Assembly: GCA_039704465.1 (NCBI GenBank)
Contig: JASFAU010000006.1
Coordinates: 186,001 to 250,000, forward strand
Source of the DNA: Plasmodiophora brassicae
Taxonomy: Eukaryota > Endomyxa > Phytomyxea > Plasmodiophorida > Plasmodiophoridae
DNA: 64,000 nucleotides
Direction: 5' to 3'
Part shown: piece after piece, positions 51,766 through 62,215 of the stretch
Layout of the letters: each line of letters starts with the position of its first letter
Position numbering within the stretch: the first letter of the stretch is position 1
Made by a program: the position numbers and the translations under genes
Notes under the pieces: generated by a model
The model's database searches: none
Seen by the model: only the letters and a program-made list of their open reading frames with translations
Told to the model about the DNA's origin: nothing

Positions 51766-54474
51766 CAGTACTTGCTTCTAATAAGCCCCGAACTGAAATA
51801 ATCGGGGTTCGGGGTCATAGAGCACTTTGGCGGTTGGCCATCACAGTCGAAGACCTTGACAGTCACCTTCACGAAAACTGGCCGGTTGTAACGACTGAAT
51901 AGGCGCTTCCTCGCCTGACGAACTGGGGTCCTCGAGATCGTTGTCGCCTTCAGAGAATTCGCCGTCAGTACTGCCGTCGCTGCTTTCGGAATGTGTTTCA
52001 TCATTGATGACAAACGGGACGGTTGGGATAAACTGGTAATCATCAAGACCCTGGATCTTGATCCTACTGGGATTCGCACCAACCGTCCCAAGTAGGCAAC
52101 CGGTCTTCTCGAAGTACTTACGAATGTACCCCGCTTGCCAGAACTGCTCCCAAGCTTCACCCACCCATTTGGTAATGAGGATGCGACGCTCGGGAGCCGT
52201 GAATTTTCCCCCTAACCATTTCGATGAGAACGCAGCGTCATTGTCCATCTGATAATCCAGCCGCGATGCTATGAAGTATTTCATCATCCTGCCCGCGCCG
52301 GCATCGACTGTCAACGACAATTAGCATGCAATAATCAAGGTGCACGAAATACATACCCGGTTGCAACATATAAGTAATGTTTGGCGGAAACAGCACGATT
52401 TCGCCCAACGACTTCATGCAGTCGACAAACTCTGGTGCCTTATGGGCTTGAAGGTTGTCGCACAGGAAGGTCCGATTCTGGTCGTGGTTGACGAACGCAG
52501 GATCTTGCTGCATGACCTTGGCGATGTTTACAGCGGTCTTGGTGTCGACCCATCCGTTTTCTTGGAAATGGACTGACACCCTGGAATCCTGTGTTAAAGG
52601 GCAGTTAGAAATTGGTTTGCAGCACCCAGTAAAGAACGCACCCATTGATTCGGCTCGTCACCCCGGAGAATTTGTGTGCCCTTGCCGCGGAATATGACAT
52701 GGGGTCGCGGTTGGACATCACAATCTGCCCCAATGCAAAGGAATAGAGTCGCCTGCCGCTTCTCGTCTCCTGGGCCCGGCTGCCTGATCCAGACTCGCTT
52801 TGCGCCAACGTCGTCAACGGTCCGTCTGTCACCATCACTCACGAACGGAAGAGGAACCTGTCAAAAGCATCAAAGAAGCGCAATACAGAGCATCTACGCG
52901 GTATGGACCTCGTCGAAGTTGAAAACGGAATGGGGAAATACATTACGACTGGAATTGCGTGTCGCAAGTTGTTGATGGAAGTCGTAAATGATATGCTTGT
53001 ATGCTCCTGCATCAATCTTCTTTCGGTTGTTGCCATGTCTGATGGAGAAATCGTGCCTCGGAAGGAATCCATGGTAGTACCACCCATACGATAACTTAAT
53101 CTCCTTCGCGTTGCTTGGGTCCACGACGTTAGGCCTTCTGCGAATCTGTCTAGCCATTGCAAGTGACCAGTTCTGCGATATTTGTCTACCTGGACCTGCA
53201 CAGTTAGACATAAAACGGTTAAGTTTTGACGCTAAACCCAGATACGACCTTTGGCTCTCTCTTTGCGGATCTCTCGAGCGAGTACCTCTTCGAGTTGCCG
53301 CAGGTCCTTCAACCAGAAACGGTTGTACGAGGACTTCTTGGCACGATCGGCCGACGAAGCTACATGGTCACGTAGTTGATCATCGTTCTTCATCCATCTC
53401 GCGATGGTCATTGCAGGTATACCAGTGTCATCGGATACAAGTTGAACCGCCAGCGCACGAGACCGCTTCTCACCCGAGCTAGGACGCTGCGTATCCAAGA
53501 CTTCTTTGATGATATCCACCTTGCGCTCAAACGAATAACGCTGGCGTTTCGACGAAGGGCCACCAACCCGTTGTTCATCAGGCTTGGGATTTGCTTGATC
53601 TATGGCGCAACCACGAATTAACACACGGCACAATATTAGGCGTAGAAACTCCATTCAGCATACAACCTTCCTTGGCCTTGTGCGTTTTCGTGTGTGAAAT
53701 CAGGGCTTGTTTGGTCTGACAACGTTTATCACATTCAGGGCATGTGAACCTGTCCTTGACCATATTTGGACACTTGGAGGACACAAATATCTCGCCGGAG
53801 CCCCGTTGAAGGCCCGAAGTACTTATGTAGAGACGCTTGCGACGTCACAGTCTTTGCAGACGTAGCAATTGATTAATTACCTTCCAGCAAACGTCATTAG
53901 TTCAAGAACGAATAAGTAACCACAACACGAACTGTGAGTAGCAGCGCCAGGACGTAAAGGGTCAAAATTTCTATTTCGCGAAGACGAACACGATGAGACT
54001 CTTGCCTCTTGCTTCCCATTCACGTCTACGGCACAGTTATTCACGAACGTTCGTGGAAAAACTCGCTGACCTTCATTCGATTCGTCAAGTTGAGTGTTGT
54101 GGCTGGGACCTGTGGTGCCCGATCCCTTGTAGCGGCCGATCAGCGCTCGTTTCATATCATCGAACTCCGAAGGTGTGATAATATCATCCTTCAGCAGCCC
54201 AGATAGCTCACGGAGCTCTTCCAGCATCGATGACATTAGCACAGAGGCAGCACAACACCCTTCGAAAATATGCACAATGAGCTTGCGCTGCGGCATCACC
54301 TCGGTCCGTGCAGCAATAAGTAGCAAAACGTTGTGTGGAAGTTTCTTAATAAGACCCCAAACCTCTAAATTTAGCCCTGTGTCTCTTATTAAGACCCCGG
54401 GTATGCCTCGAAAATGGGGTCCGAATTCAGGGTTCGGGGCTTATTACAGGAAATCTTATTAGAAGCAAATACTG
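51766..54474 (-). mobile_element. complete pogo-type (Tc1/mariner superfamily) transposon, 2709 bp
   Basis: The left end CAGTACTTGCTTCTAATAAG and the right end, whose complement is CAGTATTTGCTTCTAATAAG, are inverted repeats differing at one base, flanked by TA at 51764-51765 and 54475-54476. CAGT ends with TA duplication are the pogo/Tigger hallmark. Subterminal CCCCGAAC/GTTCGGGG motifs recur inside both ends. The single gene reads leftwards on the minus strand and appears unbroken when its introns are removed, so the copy may still be active. It sits between a fragment of a related copy and a Gag relic, marking a mobile-DNA cluster. Confidence 0.88.
51841..54236 (-). CDS. pogo-type transposase with SHOCT-like and C2H2 N-terminal regions
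   Basis: A DDE transposase in about seven exons. Exon 1 from the ATG at 54236 reads LRELSGLLKDDIITPSEFDD and MKRALIGRYK, a helical hairpin like SHOCT domains. After an intron comes FTCPECDKRCQTKQALISHT, a C2H2 finger. The HTH region follows: RYSFERKVDIIKEVL, DTGIPAMTIARWMKNDDQLR, then AKEIKLSYGWYYHGFLPRHD. The catalytic part has VFNFDEVPLPFV (first Asp), QATLFLCIGAD, VSVHFQENGWVDTKTA, TFLCDNLQAHKAPEFVDCM (second Asp) and PNITYMLQP joined to VDAGAGRMMKYF (third Asp). The C-terminus is acidic (SEGDNDLEDPSSSGEE). Introns are host-like, including CTAAC branch sites and GTC donors. Each splice restores a family motif. Confidence 0.78.
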
Positions 54475-54839
54475 TATCTACCGGTCCCCCGCCGACAGGC
54501 TGCATGGCAATCACGCTCCGCATACCTAATACTGTCGATGAGGTCGTTTCGATGTCTGTTAGGGACGATGTTCTGTCGCAACATCTGCGGTATATCGTTG
54601 CAACCGAACCGTTATCGGTGCTGTGTAACGCGCAGACCCTGGCGAGTCACCACGTCCGTAACCGCGGACGTGATTTACAGATCGAATTTCAGGTTGCTAT
54701 ACCTTGTATCGCCGTTGGTGCTCTCGCCTACTTCCTTGTTTCGTCCTTGTCTCCGCCTTCGCCACCGCCACCGAGTAATTCGATCTGCTCAGTGCTCGTC
54801 GTTGTCACGACCTCCATACCGGTCGCCGACCATGGTTGC

Positions 54840-55260
54840 GGCACCTGATGCTCTCCCGGTCCACGCCACCGCCGATGCCAGCAACGAAATCGGATGCGTC
54901 AACGCGAGTCCAGGAGCAGCTCGCGCGTCTTCAGTCCCAACCGGTACATGAAGCGAAAGTGAAACTGCCGGAACCGTTTAATGGAAGCCGGAAGCCCTGC
55001 GGGGATTCTGAACAGCATCAAGGTCCTTGAGCAGCACCTGTGACCTCGGTGACGCACGTGTACATGATCGGCATGTTCGACACGAAGGAGATGAAGATCA
55101 TCGTCATTACCATGCTTGGGGGAAGCAGTTACGAGAGCACGATCACCGCGGCGACCCTTCTTCGCCCCATTTGGGAAGGTTGTTTTAGATTCGTAATGCT
55201 GTATCGTCGGTGCCCTTCCTGGATGCCATCCTTCGGTCCGCGGGAATTGGCAATGTGAAA
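54840..55260 (+). pseudogene. Gag-like retroelement relic
   Basis: Plus-strand fragments in shifting frames: TRVQEQLARLQSQPVHEAKV leading to KLPEPFNGSR, then LNSIKVLEQHL, and FDTKEMKIIVITMLGG further on. The KLPEPFNGSR step followed by a helical region is a common start of retrotransposon Gag core domains. Frame changes and a stop show decay. No LTR, protease or reverse transcriptase is visible nearby. Confidence 0.4.
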
Positions 55261-55558
55261 TGGGGGTGACGTACAGGCCAGTGCCCTGTACCCCCGGGAG
55301 GACATGCCAGGCCGGTGCAGTAGGTACCGGTACAAAGAACACACCCTCCCCCTTGACCACTGTACGTGCGGTAAGGTAGCTCCGTAGATGCCCTCCACGC
55401 GGGTCCGCATGTGACGTCTACACTCTACAGGGGGTAGGCGCCTACTACGGCACCTGCGGCGATTGCCGCCGAGGTGCCGGCTCGGGACGATCGCTCACAT
55501 TCGTTTTCGCTGCTGCGCTTTGGGGGTAGGTAGGCATCACTCCGTAACGGGCGACGCG

Positions 55559-56335
55559 ATGACGTGTTTCACGAACGTCGGCATGCGCCGCCAATGCTGG
55601 ACGTCCGCAACGCTTCTGGTTCTGCTGATGAGCTGTCGTGTTCAGTCGACACCAGTCGGCTCTGACGTCGATGGGCGTGCCGAACCTTCGACGCGGGCTG
55701 AATCGTCGCCCACGAGGTCGCACAGGATGTCGCCAGCCGCGTGTACGTCAGGCGTCCGTCATATCAATACCAGGGCGCAAGTACCCAGGTCGATGCGCGC
55801 TAAATCGCGCAGGCCGCCGCCGTCCCCCTCTCCTGAGCGTACGCAAGGTACCGACAAAGCGGCCAACAAGGCGGTTCACTTCCGCATCAATGACAACCTC
55901 GGAACGAGACTTGACATGACAAGGATTCGAGGAGATCACGATAAGTCGTCGGACGAGGTGCCGGACTCCGGCTTCTCTGACGCTTTCTTCGACCCCAAGT
56001 CGAGCTCGACCTGCGGTAATCGACCTCGTCGCCTGTGTGATGATGACGACGACGACCTCATCTTCAAATTTGACGAGCATGAACTCATCGACGAGGAGCC
56101 AGAGACCCAGCCTGTGTTTGACTACGGCAGCAAGCCATACATTCGTTTCCCTGACGAGCTTCCGCCAGCTATTCGCCGCCGTCACTCGACTCCAATTCTC
56201 TCGAGCAACGTACCGTCACCCGACATTGCGATGCCCACGAAAGCGACCAGACCTGTGCACTGGGGACCATTCGAACGACCTGGCTATCCAATCCCGGGCT
56301 GGTATGGCCTAAATACCCCTCCGCTTCCTACATAG
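55559..56335 (+). CDS. secreted hypothetical protein
   Basis: A 258-residue single-exon protein from the ATG at 55559 (an ATG at 55583 is also possible). The N-terminus MRRQCWTSATLLVLLMSCRV is a signal peptide. The mature part is basic and Ser/Pro-rich, then acidic (DDDDDDLIFKFDEHELIDEE). It ends in an aromatic/proline section (PTKATRPVHWGPFERPGYPI) with few cysteines. It has the look of an exported disordered protein. No family recognised, and no retention signal seen at the C-terminus. Confidence 0.55.
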   Translation: MTCFTNVGMRRQCWTSATLLVLLMSCRVQSTPVGSDVDGRAEPSTRAESSPTRSHRMSPAACTSGVRHINTRAQVPRSMRAKSRRPPPSPSPERTQGTDKAANKAVHFRINDNLGTRLDMTRIRGDHDKSSDEVPDSGFSDAFFDPKSSSTCGNRPRRLCDDDDDDLIFKFDEHELIDEEPETQPVFDYGSKPYIRFPDELPPAIRRRHSTPILSSNVPSPDIAMPTKATRPVHWGPFERPGYPIPGWYGLNTPPLPT

Positions 56336-56563
56336 AGTCGATGGCACTCTGGTCCCTCCACGCAGCACAATTGTAATAAATGCATTCGTTGAGCTGTGGA
56401 CAGCGAAGGTGGTGGGACTCGGATCGGCCAAGCGGGGAGGCGAGAGGTCGCAATCGATCGTCGGTGGCACCGGGCGGGGTGGCGGCGCTGGCGCAATTTG
56501 TCGAAACGCCGTAGAGTGGCTTGCTCAGTACGGGAACGCGATCGGTCGACCGCCGGCGTCGTC

Positions 56564-58284
56564 ATGAGCCAACCGCCGTATCCGCCTGGGTACTACCCGC
56601 CGGGCGTTCCGTACCCGCCCCAGCAACCACCGATGATGCCGTACGGGGCACCGCCCTACATGGCACCCATGCACGTGTATCCAGGTGGTATGTACCCGCC
56701 GTACCCGCCTCCCATCCCATATGGTCCGACGCCGTACCGTCAGCCGCCGCCGCCGCCGCCACCGCCCACACAGCAGCATCCGCCACCACCGCCGCCTACA
56801 CAGCAGCAGCAGCAGCCACCACCACCACCGCCACCAACTACGGAGCTCCAGCAACAGCAACCGCCGCCACCACCGCCGCCGGCAGCGGCCACGTCCCCGG
56901 CGCCAGCACCGCAGGCAACGTTGTCAGGGCCGCCTGCGCAGGTGAGGAATCGTTGTTGCTGTTGGTCGCTCCCTACCCGGCTGATCGTAATCAATGTGCT
57001 CAGCGCCCTGCCTATAATCCAATCTTGTCCGGGGCACCGCGGCCCGCCTCTCAGGCCGTCGTTGACATCCCGCTTCTGTCCATCAGAGTCGTCCCAGTGT
57101 ACATTGGACGAATCCCGAACGATATCGATGATGCGTTGATGCGCCAGCTGCTGGACCAGTGTGGGCGTGTGACGAAGTGGGGCAGGGTCCAGGACCCGTC
57201 GACGGGTCAGCCTGTTGGGTTCGGGTTCTGTCAGTTCCTTACGCCGTCGGGAGCGATCAGGGCGTTGAAACTCCTCGATGGCCTTCGCCTGCATTCCGCT
57301 GACGAGGAGGGCACCGGCCTAGTCGTGAAGATCGACAAGTCTGCGCATGCGGTTTGTGATGAGTTTCTTGCCGACTTTGCGAAATCAACAATCAACGGCA
57401 TGGAGCAAAGGTATGCGCGCTGTCACTATGCACTCGTAGTACGATGACGTTCATCGGCACATAGGAATGAGGAAGACATTGTCCAAGCAACCATCGTCAA
57501 GAAGATTGTCGAGGGCAGAGAAGCTCGACAAAAGGAAGTAATGCAGAGTGCCGCAAGCAAGCCGAGGATTCCGTTTGTTCAGATGTCGTCCCCAGGCAGC
57601 GCGGCAGCGTCAGCTGCTGGCCGGCCATCCCGTGGCACGTCTCTAGACAGATCCGTTTCCCCTGGTCTCGCTGGCTCCAAACGAAGCCGTGAGAGAAGCG
57701 TCTCAGCGGAACGGCCTCGTGAACTTGATCAGCACGACGCACGACGCGATTCTGGATCAGAGCAGGCGGATCGCCAGGTGCAGGAACCTACTGATACGGA
57801 GAAATCCACGACTAAGCGGCTAGGTTGGAAGAAAGTCTCAATCACCAAGTCGTCGGCCAAGAGCGCTGTCGCTGCAGATGTTATCGAGACGTTTGCTAAG
57901 GCATCTGATCAGAGCGTCGTCTCTGCACTCTACACGGCACGGAAGGAGATGGAGATCAAACCCCTGACGAAAGATCCCGACACAGTTCGTGCTGAGGTAC
58001 CAACTGACCCTGACGCCCTGAAGGTGTTCCAGTTCTCGTGGGAAGTGGTCGATCGCCCTGCCTTCATGAAAGGCCCTGTGCAAAAGGTTATCGACGATCG
58101 CGTTCGGGACTACGTTGGTCGAGCGGAACCGGACCTCGTGAAGTTCATCCTGTCTCATATTGTTGCTGGGAAGAGTGCCGACGAGGTCGCTGCCGAAGTC
58201 AAAGCTATCTTTGGCGAGGATACGACGACGTTCGTTCTGAAGATGTGGTCGGAAATGGTCTTCGAGTACCTAATGCTTTGCTAG
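56564..58284 (+). CDS. RBM25: RNA-binding protein 25 (RRM and PWI domains)
   Basis: A 534-residue splicing factor from exons 56564-56941, 57004-57410 and 57465-58284 (introns 62 and 54 nt). The start is Pro/Tyr-rich (MSQPPYPPGYYPPGVPYPPQ) with long poly-Pro and Gln runs. The RRM reads VPVYIGRIPNDIDDALMRQL, CGRVTKWGRVQ and GFGFCQFLTPSGAIRALKLL. A NEEDIVQATIVKKIVEGREA helix and an RS-like, Arg/Ser-rich middle follow. The C-terminal PWI domain reads FQFSWEVVDRPAFMKGPVQK, ending MVFEYLM. RRM plus C-terminal PWI is the RBM25/Snu71 layout; RBM25 contacts U1 snRNP and regulates 5' splice-site choice. The middle is shorter than in animals. Confidence 0.92.
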
Positions 58285-58452
58285 CTATCTCCGGTGGTAA
58301 TTCCGTACCATAAACATGCTCAGTACAGGATACATCATACCTCTCTGTCAGACCCATCAGGTGGATCGGAACTGCGCGCCGGAAACAAGACCAGGTCGTT
58401 CCGGGAATAGCTGACGTTCGCCGCCTGCCCCGTGACGTCACCTTGTTTTGTC

Positions 58453-59052
58453 ATGGATGGCCCTGACGACGTTTCTGCCTGGATATGCGCTGCCATGGAC
58501 GAAATGGACCGGGCTGAACACGTAGAACGGCCACCTGGTTCCACCACGCTACGATCCCGGACCGTGCTAGAGAACAAGCAGCCCTGGTACAACGGAACTG
58601 CCACGGAGGTCGATGTTTGCCGCATTCCTACGTTTGGCTGTCATTCGTCTTCACCTGATTGTGAACACCATCACTCATCGGGTGCTGTTACAGACCAGTC
58701 CCTACTGTCAGTGACACCGCGCATCTGTCGCCACGAGGAGTTCACCTGTGACGATGTCAACTTTCGCATTGACGTGTTCTACCAGACCCTCATGGAGAAC
58801 CTAAAAGGTGCATTTGACACATCAAGAAAACGTAAACGTCCGACAACGAGAGCTAGCACGGTCACCGGGGACTCTACCCCAGCAGAAGCGACATCGAAAC
58901 GCCGTCAGAGGGTCCGTATGATGCCATCGTTCTTATATTATCGACTACCTGACGCCCGGCTGGTCAGTTACCTTTATCGTCGATCCAAACACTACAGGCC
59001 TGGTTTACTGCCCATATCGACCATCCATACCCGACAGAGGATGAGAAAGTAA
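58453..59052 (+). CDS. hypothetical protein, possibly nuclear
   Basis: An open frame of 199 codons from the ATG at 58453. An acidic N-terminus reads MDGPDDVSAWICAAMDEMDR. A cysteine/histidine-rich middle reads CRIPTFGCHSSSPDCEHHHS and RICRHEEFTCDD. A basic segment with a nuclear-localisation look (TSRKRKRPTT; SKRRQRVR) follows. The spacing of Cys and His is irregular, so a zinc finger is not established. Codon use fits the neighbours. The 3' end may be spliced differently. Confidence 0.45.
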   Translation: MDGPDDVSAWICAAMDEMDRAEHVERPPGSTTLRSRTVLENKQPWYNGTATEVDVCRIPTFGCHSSSPDCEHHHSSGAVTDQSLLSVTPRICRHEEFTCDDVNFRIDVFYQTLMENLKGAFDTSRKRKRPTTRASTVTGDSTPAEATSKRRQRVRMMPSFLYYRLPDARLVSYLYRRSKHYRPGLLPISTIHTRQRMRK

Positions 59053-59373
59053 GTTGATCTGCCCGCATGTGGCAACCAGGTCCACCTGAGCGTCGGGTTC
59101 CAGTTGCAGATATGTGAAGAGGCTGGGATAACGATGAAACAACTCATCAACTGTAAGCCTGCTGGAGGTGTCGTAAAGGCACCCGGAACGCTGACAACGT
59201 TGCCCAGGGTTCACCAATACGAGAAAGAGAATATGGAGTAAAAACGGCAAAGACAACCAGGGCCGTCCCAGAACGGATAAACGCTGAACACACAACCTGC
59301 GTCGCACAGCAATGTGACAATGTGATGTATTTCGCTAGGGTCTGCTGGAACGCAAACACAACCGACTGGCCGA

Positions 59374-60438
59374 TCAGAAATTCTCAAAGGGATCGTTCTC
59401 GAGAACAACGTCTGCAGGAGGTTCGGCCGAGTCAGGGAAGTGGTCAAAGTTATGCGTATCGTCGTCGCCCCTGACTTTCGGCACGAACGGGGTCAGCATC
59501 TTGCGGTTGTACAGCTTGGTCCAGTTAATGTTGGCGAACCACTTGTGCCGCTTGATGTCCTCGACACCGTTCTTAAGGTTCCCCAAGCGATTGGTTATGT
59601 CGGGTGTCAGCAGACGAGAGATTAGGTCCTACAGCCACGACCTTAGAGGATCAGCAGTCGCAGGAATCACAAGCAACACCTTTGCATGCCGGTTGAAATG
59701 CGCAGGGTACTCGATACGACCTGCCAAAATTTTCTGGTAGATCCCCATCGGGTCGTCGTCTACGAATGGTGGTGCGCCCGCCAACATTTCGTAGATAAGG
59801 ATCCCCAGAGCCCACCAGTCCACAGGTTTCCCGTGGCCCTTGTTCAGAAGGATTTCTGGCGCAATGTACTCGGGCGTACCACACAGGGTCCATGTACGGA
59901 ACTCGACCTTCTTCGCAAACCCAAAGTCGGTCATTTTGATGTTGCCTTTCGCGTCGAGCAGCAGGTTCTCAGGCTTCAAGTCACGGTACACAATGTCCTT
60001 GGAATGCAAGTACTGGAATATCAACACGATCTGCGCTGCGTAGAAGCACGAGGAATCGTTGTTGAACCTGCCCGCTCGCCGCAGATGCGTGAAGAACTCG
60101 CCGCCAACCACGTACTCCATTGCCAGATAGAGGTACTTTTTGTCCTGGGCAAGGTTCAGCACTGGACTGTCGGATAAAGTTACGACAGCACAGACCTGGA
60201 ACGACGCGAACATGTTCACGATAAACGGATGGTTGATCGCCTGCAGAATGGTCTTCTCTGACAGAATGTGGTCAACCTGCTTTAACCGCAAGATTTCGGC
60301 CTTCTTGAGGATCTTGATTGCGTAGAATTTCCCAGAAGGGATGTGCTTCGCGAAGCGAACACGACCGAAAGATCCTGTTCCCAGCGTTTCGCGCAGCTCG
60401 AAGTCGCTCAGCTTCCAGAGATTCTTCAGAGCTTGCAT
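59374..60438 (-). CDS. AGC kinase, cAMP-dependent protein kinase catalytic type
   Basis: A complete AGC kinase: [134 protein letters not shown], and the C-terminal tail ending DPFENF, a terminal FxxF motif as in PKA. Introns of 57 nt (after ASFQ) and 51 nt (after RHAK) are removed. The ATG at 60438 ([20 protein letters not shown]) would give an ordinary short PKA. However, the frame continues upstream with [14 protein letters not shown], which lacks an ATG and looks coding. It joins the preceding kelch frame through a possible 50-nt intron (60476-60525). It may therefore be the C-terminal half of a fusion protein. Confidence 0.9.
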
Positions 60439-60479
60439 AGCCTCTACTGACCCAGCCTTGCCCAGCGACTCTTTCAGCT

Positions 60480-61588
60480 CTATCTGGTAATGAGTGCAGC
60501 TGCCGGCCACAAACAAGCCAAACGTGTACCCAGGGTGAACGTGTCGTCCATTCGACGAAGACCGTTACGACCGCCGAACATCATCATCGAGTGGCCCCCG
60601 TACACAGAAGCGCTGTGGTAGGCGCGAGCAGAAGGCCCAGACGTTGTCGTGGTTAAACGGGTCCATGCCTACGAACATGTAAACAGCACGTTGCGACGCA
60701 AACATGGAACGCAGGCCACCTTAGTCACCGTGTCGAGCAGATTCAAATCGTTGAAGCACCACGTCCCATTCCATCCACCGAAGATAACGATACGTCTGTC
60801 GAAGGCAATTGACGTGTGCCCCCATCTTCCGGCAGGCGAGATCCCTTGAAGCTGCGGTTGGTGCCATTGGCGCGTCGAAATGTCATAGTAGTGGACATCG
60901 TTGAAATAACCATTGTGGCTCTTGCCTCCGAACACGTATATCCTTGTGTCAACGGCGACCGCGGAGTGGTGGTTACGGGGGGTAGGCGCCTTTGGTGGGT
61001 TAAGCAGTGACCAGGTCCAAGTAGAAAAGTCCAGAGCGTAGAGGTCATTCAAGAACTCGCATTCGGCACTCTGCCCACCGAATATGTAGGCGACATTGTC
61101 AACGATCGTCTAAGCGCTGGCGTGAGAACATGGTTGGACGTTGATCCAGCACCCTGAATACCATCGTGTGTCGCTCACGAGCAGATGGTGGCTTCCCTGA
61201 CGTTTCGATTTTCTTCCACGTGCACGTACTCAAGCTGAGCTCATAGACTTCATTCGAAAGTCGCCCATATTCGCTGCCGCCTAAAATGAGGCTGTTAAGC
61301 AGGTTCCGGTTCGCAATGCGGACGCGCTGACTTCTTACCGAACACAATCATCCTGTCGCCGACGACGACAAGAGCGTGGTTCTCTCTGGCCGGTGGAATA
61401 AATCCCCCGTTGATGACCATCTCCTTCCAGGTGCCGTCGCTCCCCATGTCAATCGTGAAAACGTCATCGAGAACGGATGATGCCCCCCTGCCACCGTAGA
61501 TAACACTTTTCGATCCCCAGGACGCCTGCCGGTGCGAGTTCCGCAGAGGGGGCGGTGTGCCGCGTGTGCGCTCCTCAACCCACTCCAT
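60480..61588 (-). CDS. kelch-repeat beta-propeller protein, possibly fused to the kinase
   Basis: Six kelch-type blades from the ATG at 61588 ([20 protein letters not shown]): [99 protein letters not shown] and [20 protein letters not shown]. Introns join the blades, for example GTAAGA...TTTTAG between MIVFG and GSEYG. The N-terminal MEWVEE can supply the strand that closes the last blade. Read without splicing, the frame ends at a stop at 60480. If the GTACAC...GATAG stretch (50 nt) is an intron, the frame continues into the PKA-type kinase. Propellers bind proteins and could target the kinase. Confidence 0.78.
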
Positions 61589-62215
61589 ATCGTTGGACAG
61601 GCGCAGGCAGCTGTTCCGGCGGCGAACGACCGGCCTGCCCTATCGCCAGGCAGGACCACTGTGCCTCGACACGCCTCGACAACAACGATGTGATGTAGGG
61701 CTTCACGTCACACGCAGCCAAGTTCTGCTGCGATTTTTGGTCGGATGATGCGCTTTTTTGTGCGCTGGAAACCCGCGTCCGATGGCGGGCCGCACGCACT
61801 GGCTGGAGCTGCCCCAAACTCGTGGGCCGACGCGGGCGCTCGTGAGACGTGACCGCTGCACGTACCACCGGACGATTTTTGCAGGCCCTGCCTGCCCCGG
61901 CGCCCGACGGTGTCGCGTATGACGCCAAGACTGGGCCATATCGGAACGCAGACCGCACAGGTACGACGAAATACATTATTCCGTGTATTCTGCGCCACTC
62001 GTCATGACCACACGTATACCTCGACTCGTTGCCGTCCACCGCGATGCACTGCCCCGGAGTCGCGGTCGTCCAGTCAACTCAGCCGATCGGCCGCCGCCCT
62101 CAGATATTTCCGTTCCCGTCCGTTTTTGCGGGATTGTGACTTCGCCGCTGGAGCCTGATTTCACGGTCGCGAGCGAATGTCATTATCGTATGGCGCTGGG
62201 TCCAGGACGTCGGCT
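61589..62215. promoter_or_regulatory. divergent intergenic region
   Basis: About 630 bp between the kelch gene (minus strand, start 61588) and syntaxin-5 (plus strand, start 62216). It should contain both promoters. A small inverted repeat is seen near 61750 (gcgctttttt and gcgc). Open frames on both strands conflict, so no gene is called. Confidence 0.4.
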
